Origin: Rhizophagus irregularis | Lineage: Eukaryota; Glomeromycota; Glomeromycetes; Glomerales; Glomeraceae | DNA length: 64,000 bases | Direction: 5' to 3' | NCBI RefSeq assembly: GCF_026210795.1 | Contig: NC_089458.1 | Coordinates: 1,814,001-1,878,000, forward strand | Shown here: in pieces, positions 46,103 through 56,558 of the stretch | Position numbering within the stretch: the stretch's first letter is position 1 | Layout: each line of letters starts with the position of its first letter | Made by a program: the position numbers and the translations under genes | Notes under the pieces: model-generated | The model's database searches: none | What the model saw: the letters and a program-made list of their open reading frames with translations, nothing else | What the model was told of the DNA's origin: nothing

Positions 46103-47730
46103 AAAATTAAATTATATATATTATTACTTATTTTATTTATTTATTTTTATTTATTTTTATTATTTATACAATTTATTATAAATAACATTTGATTTATCCT
46201 CTCTTGTAGAAGTTAGTTTAAATTCTTGCAATGTAAAAAGTTTATCCCAACTCAATTTGGTATATTTGACACTTGTATTACATGGATACAAACAGGAAAT
46301 GCACTGTTAGTTTTTCTCTCGATACTAAAGATTAAAAAAAAAAAAAGTTACAAACACGCATTTTTTAATATGCGCGTAGCACAACAGTGGATCAAAAAGG
46401 GCCCGAAAAATACTTGACGAATAAACAGAATAAATTACCGTGAAAATTCTTCAACCATCATCTCACACAAAACGATCAATGTTTCAACTGTTGTCGCTTT
46501 GTTGAGACGTTAGGGTGTCCTTTAATCCCCTTCTATTAGCTGTTAAAGAAATTTCAAACTTACGAATAACGTATATATAAAGAGATCTCTTATTTCTTCG
46601 TCACGCTCTCTCCTATTATATCGCAAAAAAAAAAAAAAAATTTTTTTTGTTTTTTTTTGAAAAAAAAAAAATAATAATTTTATTAATTGTTTCTAGAACA
46701 AAACATCATTTTCTCGGACCTTTGCGGATAAAACTCCAATATCCCTTGTTTCTGGATATCGCTATAATCCGTATATTTTTATTATTTTAATGGTCTTTGC
46801 GATATTATAGATTATTTTTTTTATTTATTCCTTTTCATATTGTGCATGAGTCACTTGTAAAAAAAAAAAATATTATAATATTATCTCTTCTGATTTTATT
46901 TCTTGGTCTCTGAGAAGATAATATTCTTTCTATTATTGATTATATTTTTCATTTACTGTGTTTATTAGAAATCCTTTGCTTTCTATATTGAAAAAAAGAA
47001 ATCACGATTTTTTATATTTATAATTATTATTTATTCAATTCAAAATCAAATATTTTTTTTTTTTTTTCGTTGGCACATTCTCCTTTCTTCATCCCCCCCT
47101 TTTCGCTCCTGCAACTAAACCAAACTTCACCCCCACTTTTCTTGAACTCAAGTGTACACAATCTGCTATTTGTCATAGTTGACAAATATACTTTAAAAAA
47201 AAAAAAACTGGTTCATATTATCAATATATCATAATCAACACATAAATTATATATATATATATATGTATGTGTATATATATATATATATGTGTATATAATT
47301 ATATATATATTACTGATAAATACCAGGTACTGTAAAATATAATTAAAATATCTAAAAAAAGTCGTCACACAAAGCCTGTTCTGTACGCATATAAAACAAA
47401 CATCCCCCCGTTGGACGGTCGGAACAACCCAACCTCAAATTTTGATACTTTCTTTCTTGATAAAAAATCTAAAAAAAAAAAAATTTATATATATATAAAA
47501 AAACAAAAATATATAAAAATATAAGGAATTTAAACCATTTCTTTCGTATAAATTATACTTATCATAAAGTCGCGTCAGGAAAGAAAAAAGTTTTATTTTC
47601 TCCCGTTCTTGATGTAAGTTGCAATTTTCAGTTTGTTGAAAGAAAGAAAGAATTGTTGATAAATATTTTATCATTATTGTTTTAACTAAAATAATTTGAT
47701 ATCCTTTACTAAATAATTTAGTATTAAAAC
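43650..47730 (+). promoter_or_regulatory. Long upstream region/leader of the WOPR gene
   Basis: Four kilobases free of recognisable mobile elements and rich in poly(T), poly(A), TA and ATT runs, with islands of higher GC (44,590-44,810, 44,980-45,240, 46,440-46,600, 47,090-47,170). I see no convincing exon. A 51-codon ATG frame at 44,983-45,138 is described separately. WOPR master regulators such as Candida WOR1 are known for very long upstream regions and leaders, so regulatory DNA or a long 5' UTR is likely; this is inference. Confidence 0.4.
44983..45138 (+). CDS. 51-codon ORF upstream of the WOPR gene (uORF or unsupported small gene)
   Basis: ATG to TAG, 51 residues, starting MEIKPNRNWRNNLYDKSNLA and ending RMGSRSTIDDEHTKGFS. 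The residue content (W, R, K, D, S) and GC content are more coding-like than the T-rich surroundings. No family recognised. It could be an upstream ORF in a long WOPR leader or chance. Confidence 0.25.
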   Translation: MEIKPNRNWRNNLYDKSNLAWKLGICQMLLLLFKRMGSRSTIDDEHTKGFS

Positions 47731-49560
47731 ATGAGCATCGAAGCAACTTTTCGAGGTTATATTGAAACGACACAAGATACTTTACTTATATTCGAAGCTT
47801 GTAGACGTGGTATACTTCCGAGGATATGCCGACGTCTTCAAGAAAAAGAACGTAAAATCGTAACGTCAGGAAGTGTATTTGTTTTTGATGAACGCGAATC
47901 CGGAATAAAACGTTGGACTGATGGTTTAGTATGGAGTCCTTCACGAATCCTTGGAAATTTTCTTATTTATCGTGAGCTTGATAAGAGAGCTCCAGCAGGT
48001 AAAAAAGATTCGACTCCAGTAGAAAGACAACGAAGTAATAGTGCAGATATGGAATCTCAAGCTGAAAAGAATAAAGAGCGCGCTTTAGTTGGAAGTTTGA
48101 CAAATTCTTATCGATTTAAAAAAGGTGGATTGATCAAAAAAACAATGTCAATTATGGTTAATGGTGTTAGTCAACATATGATCAGTTATTATACAAAAGA
48201 AGATGTCCTGGCCTGTAAACTCAAGACTCCTTCCTCTATACCAAGTTTGGCCATTCTCGAAATTGCTCCTGAATTTTTATTAAAACAAAATTTTAGGATA
48301 CCGCCCGTGATAGAGTCGACTTATGAACAAGGTGAACAAAACTCACCAAATACAGTTGTTTCAACTGTCACAACTCCCGTAAATATGCACGTAGGTTCAT
48401 CACTGACGATGAACTTTCAATCCAATGATCATTCCATCTTCATTGCAGAATTGGAAGGGATGACTTATGGAGGAAAACAATCTTCGGTATCTTCTACTTC
48501 TCCACATGCTATTCTTCCTAAGCCTGGTGCTGGAGGCACAGTAAGCCCAACAAGATTAACAAATATGGAATTTTCTCCTACTTCTCGTATAAAGGTTGAA
48601 ATGGAACCTTCGAATCAAGATTTATATCGTTCAGCATATTCAACTGGTTCAAACCCATCCGGTTATTCTTCAGCTATGCATCCTTCTTCTCATTATACAT
48701 CTTATGCTACACCTGGTCATCCTGTCACAAATGGCCCTGATGGATCTCATACATTACCGATGCCACCTATGAGACCTTTTATGAATCGTCAACATTATGA
48801 ATTTCCTCCAATTACATCTCATGTTAATACTTCAGTTCCACCAAGATTGTTAACACAACCACCTTTAATACCAAGTATAGGATCTAATCAAAATGAATAT
48901 AATAATTATTATCATTCACCTCCACATAGTGGGAATTCTCAAACTAATGGTAGTTGGTCTGATTATCAATTTTCTTCGTATTCATCGTCAAATTCAAATC
49001 ATTCACATGGAAATGGAAGTCAACCTACTACACCAGGGAATTTGGCATCAATTACTCATCAAGCACAATCGAGTAATAATCCTCAAGTAGGATCAGATAA
49101 TGATGTGTTTTATACTACCGCTACTAATGGTAATGAATCTGCCACCCATCCCATCAACACACTTAGTCAAGTTCCATTATATACAACTGGGTATCATGAT
49201 TTATCACCATCCCTTCCCGAGTTATATAATTCTGCTCACTCTCCTACTACAGCAAGTTCATCAAATTCTCAATCAAATCAGCATGAACACCTAACTTCTA
49301 CTCCATCTCCCACACTTCCCGCTATTTCATCGCCTTCCAGTACTGCGAGTAATAATAATGGTTCAAATAATGCACCAGTAACACCTCCACTTAGTTCTCC
49401 TAATACTAGTAACAACGCTACAATCGTTAATCCAGGAAATGGTGGTACAAATCTTTTCAATTCAAATTATCCCCCATATTATCAATCGTGGATAAAAAAT
49501 GAAGGGTATCCAACAGTCTCAGTACCCCCTAACACATTTGTGTACGATCCCTATTTTTAG
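47731..49560 (+). CDS. WOPR-domain transcription factor (Gti1/Pac2 family)
   Basis: Intronless gene of 609 residues with an ATG start; the family N-terminus starts exactly here (MSIEATFRGYIETTQDTLLI). WOPRa spans residues 5-85, with the hallmark GSVFVFDERESGIKRWTDG (47-65) and WSPSRILGNFLIYREL (68-83). WOPRb spans about 125-190, with YRFKKGGLIKKTMSI and HMISYYTKEDV. The rest (200-609) is a disordered S/N/T/P/H-rich tail ending YDPYF, typical of the family. Members (Wor1, Ryp1, Sge1, Gti1, Pac2) are sequence-specific DNA-binding regulators of morphology, host association and nutrient response; this one should act in the nucleus. The unusual upstream length suggests complex regulation. Assignment to Gti1/Wor1 rather than Pac2 is likely but not proven. 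Confidence 0.96.
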   Translation: MSIEATFRGYIETTQDTLLIFEACRRGILPRICRRLQEKERKIVTSGSVFVFDERESGIKRWTDGLVWSPSRILGNFLIYRELDKRAPAGKKDSTPVERQRSNSADMESQAEKNKERALVGSLTNSYRFKKGGLIKKTMSIMVNGVSQHMISYYTKEDVLACKLKTPSSIPSLAILEIAPEFLLKQNFRIPPVIESTYEQGEQNSPNTVVSTVTTPVNMHVGSSLTMNFQSNDHSIFIAELEGMTYGGKQSSVSSTSPHAILPKPGAGGTVSPTRLTNMEFSPTSRIKVEMEPSNQDLYRSAYSTGSNPSGYSSAMHPSSHYTSYATPGHPVTNGPDGSHTLPMPPMRPFMNRQHYEFPPITSHVNTSVPPRLLTQPPLIPSIGSNQNEYNNYYHSPPHSGNSQTNGSWSDYQFSSYSSSNSNHSHGNGSQPTTPGNLASITHQAQSSNNPQVGSDNDVFYTTATNGNESATHPINTLSQVPLYTTGYHDLSPSLPELYNSAHSPTTASSSNSQSNQHEHLTSTPSPTLPAISSPSSTASNNNGSNNAPVTPPLSSPNTSNNATIVNPGNGGTNLFNSNYPPYYQSWIKNEGYPTVSVPPNTFVYDPYF

Positions 49561-52022
49561 TAAGGGAATTAATTATAATTAAATTGCTTGAAAAAAAAAA
49601 CAAAAATTTTAATAAAATAAACTTTGGGTGGGTTTAGGTAATTTTTTTAAAAAAAAAGAAAAAAGAAAAAAAAAAAAAAATACGGAATAATAATATAAAT
49701 ATATATAAAAAAGGGAATAACATATTCTTTAATTTTTTTCCTTTTTTTTTTTTTTTTTTAGAAAAAAAAGAAAAAAAAAAAAAGGAAAAGAAGAAAAAAA
49801 AAATATATATAATAATAATAATAATAATAAGAGACTTTAATATAAGTGGTAGTGAGTATTTTCGTGTAATATAGTCATTTTTTTTCCCTTTCCTTTCCGC
49901 TTATATTGTCAAAAATAATACTTTTTTTTTTATTGTAAAGATTGAATCATATAATAGTTTCTTGTTATTCCTTTCTAAAAAACTAAAAAACAATTTCTTT
50001 ATTTTATATATTTTTGTAATTTTTTGTATAGCATCCTTTCACCTTTTGTAAAATTTTCTCCTTTTTCTTTAATCCCGTTTTATTTTTTTTTTTTAAAAAA
50101 AAAAATAAAAATATTTCATCTTTTCGTTTCTTAATCTCCAAAAAAAAAATTAAAATATTACAAAAAGGAGGAGATTTTATTAAGAATTTTTTATATATAA
50201 GGAACAATGTCGCCACACACGAAAAAAAAAAAGTTAATTCTATAATATTACGTCGTTTCGTGTCAAAAATCTCTTTTTATTAACATCAAAAAAAAACATC
50301 AAAAAAAAAAAAAAAAAAAAAATTATTATTGTACAGTTTCTCGTGTAGTGTCGACGTTTATTACTTGAATTTTTTTTTCTTTTAGGTTTATATTAGCTGT
50401 TTATTTTTATGTGGGATTAGTTTTTTTTTAAACACATACAAAAAAGATACATATCTTTATATATCAAATATTTTTTATGGATGTATGTTAAAAGAAAAAA
50501 AATGCCCTTTATAAAAGTCATTTTTTTTTAGGGAATATTTGGGTTATCGAGATAATTTCATTAAATATCGTTAGTTTTTTTTTTTACCTATTAAAAAGAA
50601 AATTATTTTCGTAGAAATTCTGTAGGGTATTAATTGTTGATTCAACAATACCTAATTAACACAATTTAACAACTTTTTTAATAAAACGCGACGTTCTCAC
50701 GGTCAGAAACTTTGTGTTTCATTTACAATATTAAAGTTGATACGCGTGTAATTTAAAAAATTTGACAGGTTTTTATATATAATGTGGTGGCTTACATACA
50801 TAACAGAACTTAAATATTTATTTAGTTTTTATTTATTTATTTCCCGTAAAAAAATATCCGTTAATTTGTCCCACAATTTTTTTTCATTCATTATAAAAAC
50901 TTAATTAAAAACGCGAATCTAGAAATAAGACAAATACGCGAAAATAAATAAAAATAAAAATAAAAATATTCAAATTTGTCAAATTTGGATAATTTATTTT
51001 TATAGTTGAATAATTTTCTTGCTTGAGAACCTGTTTAAAATTTATTAAAAAACTGAATTTTGTTTAAAAAAATCTAAATTGAATGTGTGTAAATTTTACC
51101 TAAACTAAAAAACCATTATTTAAATTTCATTGTTGTTTTTTAAATTGTAAAACGTTCGGCGCAGTTTTGTACAGTTTTTGTACAACTCGTATAATAATAA
51201 TAATAATAATCAGGACGCGATAATCAAAAAAAAAAAATTTTTTTTTACTTTATTATAATTAATACATTTTGATTTTATATAATTCCATAAATTTCATAAA
51301 TTTTAATTTTTGAACTTTTCTGAAATTTTTGAACTTTTTGAGCGTGAATTAATTTCGCGTTATTTGAAAATTTTTTTTTTTTTAAAAAAAATAACATCAA
51401 TATTACAATCTGAATCTGAAACATTTGTTATGTAAAATTTGAAACTGGAAAATTTTTTTATTCGTACAAAAAAATTTCTTTGTTCTATGTTAAATATATT
51501 TTTTATATATATAAAAACATTAACTTTAAGCGGGCGTATCCGCGTATATGTAATTTATCAGTATTCCTTAATTAGAAATGTATTTTTTGAGTTTCCATTG
51601 TTTATTTAGATAGATGTTCATGTGGTTTAATTTTTGGGCGCAATCTTGCAAAAAAAAAAAAAATTTTTTTCTTTAACATGCAAGATTATGATTGAAGATT
51701 GAAAGAATTTCTGGCGCCAATTAAGTATTATATTAAACGTTCATTATTCATTTCATATTTTATTGACGTATTTAAATGTAATTATTCCGAATTTAATAAA
51801 AATTATGGCACTATATATATTAAATAAGCATAGAAAATGAATTTATTTATCCGCAGCAAATGATCATGTGATTATATGATTCCACGTGACAATATAGTGA
51901 ATTTAGATGAGATTTTTTTTTTAAAAAAAAAATATATACAATTTGTTACGTTTCTCTTTCTCGTTTAAGCTATAAATAATTCACATTTACAGGCGGGCTT
52001 ATTGTCTCTAAAATATTAATCA
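49561..52022. other. Intergenic region between WOPR and ATP15 genes
   Basis: Homopolymer-dominated: poly(A), poly(T), ATA and AAT runs with several T-tract to A-tract junctions (50,085-50,105, 51,228-51,246, 51,368-51,390, 51,910-51,932). It presumably holds the WOPR 3' UTR and ATP15 promoter. AATAAA hexamers near 49,612 are candidate cleavage signals. No genes seen. Confidence 0.5.
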
Positions 52023-52388
52023 ATGGCCTTTTCTTGGAAAACAGCAGGCATTACGTATGTCCTTTTCGTTTTAAAATAAATTGAAATAAGACTTTAAAAA
52101 AAAAAACTTTCTTTGTAACCTTTTTTTTTGTTTTTTTTAAGTTATCTCAAATATACTCAGATTTGTGCTCGTGCAGTTCGTAATGCGCTTAAAGAGGAAC
52201 AACGTTTGATAGCACAAAAACGAGACGAACAAGGAATCAAATACGCAAAATGGGAAAATGGTAAACAAGGGGAATTGGTGAGTGAGGAATTTTTGAAATA
52301 TTTCAATTACCTTAATTACCTTCAATTACTTATATTAAAAAAATTCTTTTCATATTAGAAACCAATTGTACCCCAACAACATTCTTAA
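52023..52388 (+). CDS. ATP15: Mitochondrial F1-ATP synthase epsilon subunit
   Basis: Three exons, 52023-52054, 52142-52277 and 52359-52388, join to 65 residues; introns of 87 and 81 bp have GTATGT...TTAAG and GTGAGT...ATTAG borders. The protein starts MAFSWKTAGITYLKYTQICA and ends KPIVPQQHS. The W-x-x-AGI-Y--Y-QICA-AVR-ALK signature matches the eukaryotic epsilon subunit (yeast Atp15, human ATP5F1E), and the length fits this tiny family (51-62 residues in those). It sits on the central stalk of F1 with gamma and delta on the matrix side, and as usual lacks a cleavable presequence. It ends 20 bp from the stop of the convergent thiamine kinase gene, so their 3' UTRs must overlap. Confidence 0.95.
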
Positions 52389-52408
52389 TGAATTTAAGAA
52401 CGTTAAAT

Positions 52409-53673
52409 TTATTTAAATTGTAATTCTACAGTCCAAATAACTGGAACATCAGTTTCAATTGTTATAACATCATTGATCAAAATATTTGAAGTGCTAATCA
52501 TAACTCCAAAAGATGATGTAACATTTGCTATTAAAATAAAAAAGAAAGAAAGAAAGAAAAAGATAATGATTTATATTTAATTTATTATTATTATTTTTTA
52601 TTTTTTATTTTTTATTTTTTATTTTTTATTTTTTATTTTTTATTTTATTTTATTTTTTTTTAAAAAAAAAAAAATGATTAAGTGATACACATACTTATAT
52701 TCCATTTTAAACCGGTCGTTGTTAAAATGGCTCTTTGAACACCGATTGGTAAAATTCCACACGTTGGACCTTCTATTTCTCTATCACATAATATATTATG
52801 TTTTCCCTATCAATTAAAATGAATTAAATTATTTTACCTTTTACAGTCAAGTTCCGATATAACGAAATCTTTAATCTTTTATATCAAAATTATATCATGT
52901 TCTCTCATTATAATGGTAAAGTAAAATTTTATCATTATATCGAATTTTTTTTGAAAAATATGTTGATATATCGAATATTGGTATATTGAAGTCGTACTTA
53001 CTTTATCAAGCAAAAAAATCAAGTTTTTTTCAGACAAGAGATAAATTTTCCTTTCATCTTTAAGTTTATATAGATAATGAATATTTGACATTATATGATC
53101 AAATCTACCTCCAGATGCTCCTATTGCCAATACATCATACTTTGAAGACTTTTCTTCTTCTTCTTCTTTGATGCTAATAAGATCAATACATTTCATGAAA
53201 TCTGTAGATTCTTGTCCGGATTCAAGTTGAATGACTGTTCCTTGAGAATGAAAAAAATGTCGAACATCATCTCTTAATGAGTCTAAATCCCCTCTAATAT
53301 AATGAGGAATATATCTAAGACAGATAATTTATAATCATTTTAATATATTTTATATATTTTTCATACAAATAATCTTTTTACTGACATTCCTTTAAATTCA
53401 TCGTACAAATGATTTGCACCACCATCTGCACAGATTCTTAAATAAGCTTAAATAAATATGAAACTTATTCAATTATAATGAATTAATTGTCAAATTTAAA
53501 TATTCAATAATACAAATAATTAAAAACTTACCATTTTCCCATAGTGTATGAAATATATCATTTGAATATTGAATTGGTTGATTTAATATGATTAGAATAT
53601 ATGGTGAACCTTTAAAATGATCTTTTTTATTTAGAAATTCCGTAAATTTCCAATTAAAAGTTACTACTTCCAT
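52409..53673 (-). CDS. THI80: Thiamine pyrophosphokinase
   Basis: Five exons on the minus strand: 53532-53673, 53386-53446, 53002-53314, 52695-52806 and 52409-52527 (747 nt, 248 residues). All junctions are GT-AG and keep phase. It transfers pyrophosphate from ATP to thiamine, making thiamine pyrophosphate in the cytosol. The catalytic half has CADGGAN (53-59), GDLDS (76-80), STDFMKC (104-110) and GASGGRFDH (133-141). The C-terminal thiamine-binding half (about 173-248) has GKHNI, CGILPIGV, TTTGLKWNIT, MISTSN and IETDVPVIWT. The order and length match yeast Thi80 and human TPK1 (243 residues). Intron 3 (195 bp) holds a pogo-like insertion and intron 4 an (ATTTTTT)-type simple repeat. It is divergent from the UBE2J1-like gene across 299 bp. 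Confidence 0.95.
52586..52660. repeat. TATTTTTTAT simple repeat in intron 4 of the thiamine kinase gene
   Basis: Seven or more tandem TATTTTTTAT-like units lie wholly within the intron. On the gene's strand they read as an A-rich tract. Confidence 0.85.
52844..52994. mobile_element. Pogo-like 151-bp insertion within intron 3 of the thiamine kinase gene
   Basis: CAGTCAAGTTCCGATATAAC on the left and, inverted from the right, CGACTTCAATATACCAAT are flanked by TA (52842-52843, 52995-52996). ATATCGAAT and ATAACGAA motifs match the larger element at 31,758-33,235. The terminal match is degenerate, so this is an old copy. Without it and one TA the intron would be only about 42 bp. Confidence 0.5.
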
Positions 53674-53972
53674 GTTTATTTTAAAAGAGAATAGATTAAA
53701 ATTAGACCCATTATTTTATTATTTTAATTTTATTTGTTTTATCGTGATTAATCTCACTATCTTTTGTTTTGCTTATCAGAAAATCAGTAAATTTGTAATT
53801 GTGGTAATTGTTTGTAATTGTTATAATTGTTATAATTATTAAAAATTTCACCAATCATCATGTGACAGATATCCAGTTTCACCTATTTGGTCATGCTTTT
53901 AATTATTGTTTGAAACTTTAACTAAGCCTCTTTCAAAACAAAAAAGCAATTTTAAACTTTCATTTGAACAAA
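53674..53972. promoter_or_regulatory. Bidirectional promoter region, 299 bp
   Basis: This is the whole gap between the two divergent start codons (thiamine kinase and UBE2J1-like). It contains several TAATTGT-type repeats (about 53,793-53,832), a CATGTGACA and T-rich stretches. No TATA box stands out. Confidence 0.6.
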
Positions 53973-55017
53973 ATGGCAAATACAATGTCTTATAACATGA
54001 GAAGTCCAGGTATAGGAAACTTTATTCAAATAATTTTTAAAAAACTTTTTTGTTTATAAAAACCTTTTTTTGATTTTATTATATTAGCTGTTAAACGACT
54101 TTTGCAAGAAGCTCGTGAATTACAGCAAGATAAATGTAACGATTATACTGCTCAACCTCTTGAAGTAAGTACATTTAAATACTTTTTTTATTAAATGTTT
54201 TAATTTATTATATTATATTAAAATATATATAAATGAATATTTTTAGGATAATCTTTTTGAGTGGCATTTTGTTATTCGAGGACCCGATGGTACTGAATTT
54301 GAAGGTGGAAGATATCATGGACGTATTCTTTTACCATCAGAATACCCGTTCAAACCACCGAATCTTATGCTTATGACACCAAATGGACGATTTGAACTCA
54401 ATAAGAAAATCTGTTTGAGTATTACCGGATATCATCCAGAATATTGGTTACCAGCATGGGGAATTCGTACCGTACTTTTAGGATTACTAGGATTTATGAC
54501 AACAAAATCTAATGGAGCGATAGGTGGAATTGATTATACTGAATCTGAGAGAAAAATTTTAGCTCAAAGATCTAGAAATTGGAAGTGTCCTACTTGTGAG
54601 TTGAATAATATTGAGACTTTACCAGATGATAATAACAATAACAACAATAACAACAATAATATAGTAAAAAATGATCCAGATATGCCTCAATTTTCTTTTG
54701 TTTACGAAGAGCAACAAAAGAATCCGATCATTGCAAATTCTAGTAAAAGTGTTAATTCAACAGAAATAATAAACTCTGAAAATACCACATCATCTGACGA
54801 ACAGCAACAACATCATCATCAACAACAACAACAACATCATCATCACCAACATCATAATCAAAATCAACATCAAAATCAACATCAAAATCAACATCATAAT
54901 CCACAACAGCAACAACAAAATCCAACACTTTCGCAAGTATCCATATACTTTATTGATGCAGGAATTTTCATACTAGTATCAATTGTAATCGCTTTGTTGA
55001 CAAGAAAATTTTCATGA
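53973..55017 (+). CDS. UBE2J1: UBE2J1-like tail-anchored ubiquitin-conjugating enzyme E2
   Basis: Exons 53973-54009, 54088-54164 and 54247-55017 give 294 residues; introns are 78 and 82 bp with GTATAG...TTAG and GTAAGT...TTAG borders. The start MANTMSYNMRSPAVKRLL fits the family N-terminus, though Met5 and Met9 are alternatives. The UBC fold spans about 10-150. The catalytic Cys is residue 94 in NKKICLSITGYHPEYW, and TPNGRF replaces the usual HPN motif, as in all UBE2J enzymes. Then come a CPTC pair (about 152-155), an Asn run (167-177), a His/Gln tract (220-266) and a C-terminal membrane anchor (about 272-290). It should sit in the ER membrane with the E2 domain in the cytosol and serve ER-associated degradation. 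AQPLEDNLFEWHF favours UBE2J1 over UBE2J2/Ubc6. Confidence 0.96.
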
Positions 55018-56520
55018 ATTATTTTTGATTTTTAAATGTATTTTATATAAATTATTATTTATAAAAAAAATGTGTACACAATTATGAAATTATGAAAATT
55101 GTTTCTATATCATCAAAAAGATTTGTCAACTAGTATTAGATTTTTTTTTTCCCTTTTTTTTCAAATTTGTTAGTTATAATAAAAAATGAATTTTTTTCGG
55201 AAAAAAATAAAATCATGTGTGACATGTGTGATTTGTGTGACAGGAAAACTGCGCCAAACCACATTTTCAAGTAGATCAAAAAAAGAAAATGGAAAAAGCT
55301 AAAAAAAAAAAATCTTTCATTGTAATTTTTTTTTTATGCATTTAATTTAGTAATGCAAAACCTAACATGTAAATTTTAATCAAAGGAATGATTTTAACTT
55401 TTTAAATTTTAACACGCACATAATATTTCAAATATAATTTGTTCCTTTCGTTAAGGTAATATGACTAACTTTTTTTTTTTTAAAAAAAAAAACAATAATA
55501 ATAAATAAAATTAAAATTTCGCTAAATGCCGTGGGCTTTTGCATTTATGTGCTTAAATTGAAATTTCTTGGGGTTATTGTTTTACGCCGGTTAATGTAAA
55601 TGATCGCTTAATAAAAGACCAATAAACACATGTAAATATCGTTATCTATTGCATTTATTGCATTGACGGCATTCCTTGCTTTAATTACGATAAATAACTT
55701 TGGTAATTAAATTAATTAAATTAATTTATATAAGCTATTCAATAACCAAAATAGGAAATTTTTACTCCGAAAGATAAGATAATGATTGATCTGATATGAT
55801 AAATTTGATATATTTGACGGTTTGTTTTGATAAACAGCATAGCATATAACATGTTGTATCAATATAATTGATTACGAATGAATATTTATTTTGTATTTTT
55901 TTTTTATTATTATTTTTTTTTTTGGCGCTTTATCTTGCGTCTGTTGGTTCTTTTTGTTATCAATGAGCCATGGGCTATGATTTATTCATAATTGTTAATG
56001 ATTTTCTAAACACTAAACAAGTTCGAAACAAACGCGAGAAAAGATAACAAAATTTTTACCATATTCATTTTAAAAGAGAATTCATTAGATTAAAAAAAAA
56101 AACAAACAAATCTATCATTCATTATTATTGAATATTCATTTCTTATCTTATCAGTTTGCATGGTCATACAATCAATTTGTAACACATTGATAAGATTTTA
56201 TTGCATAATATTTATATAATACGTCAGAGTGCATATAGATAACGAATTTTATTTAAATAATATAAAAAAAAAAAATTTTTTTTTTATACATACGATTCAA
56301 ACCGCACGTGAAATATAAACGAAAGAAAAAGTCCAGCCTTTTGACCTTTATTTGGTTTAGTAATAGACATCAACGAGAGGTATCACGTCAACCACGAATC
56401 AACCACATGGTGGTGACATGTGACGTTTTGCATTTTTTTTAACATTTTATTAAATTTATTATTATTGTTATTGTTGTTGTTGTTGATATTATTATTATTA
56501 TGATGTATGTATGTATGTAT

Positions 56521-56558
<38 letters not shown>

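Noticed and set aside
46040-46110. TA repeat as an origin or matrix attachment site
   Set aside because: Simple TA microsatellites are expected at this base composition; nothing supports a function.
52128-52358. 76-residue frame reading through the ATP15 introns
   Set aside because: It includes intron sequence at both ends. Splicing gives the complete epsilon subunit.
54367-55017. 216-residue ubiquitin-conjugating protein starting MLMTPNGRFE
   Set aside because: This start lies in the middle of the UBC fold, 27 codons before the end of its first half. Two upstream exons complete a full-length UBE2J1-like enzyme.
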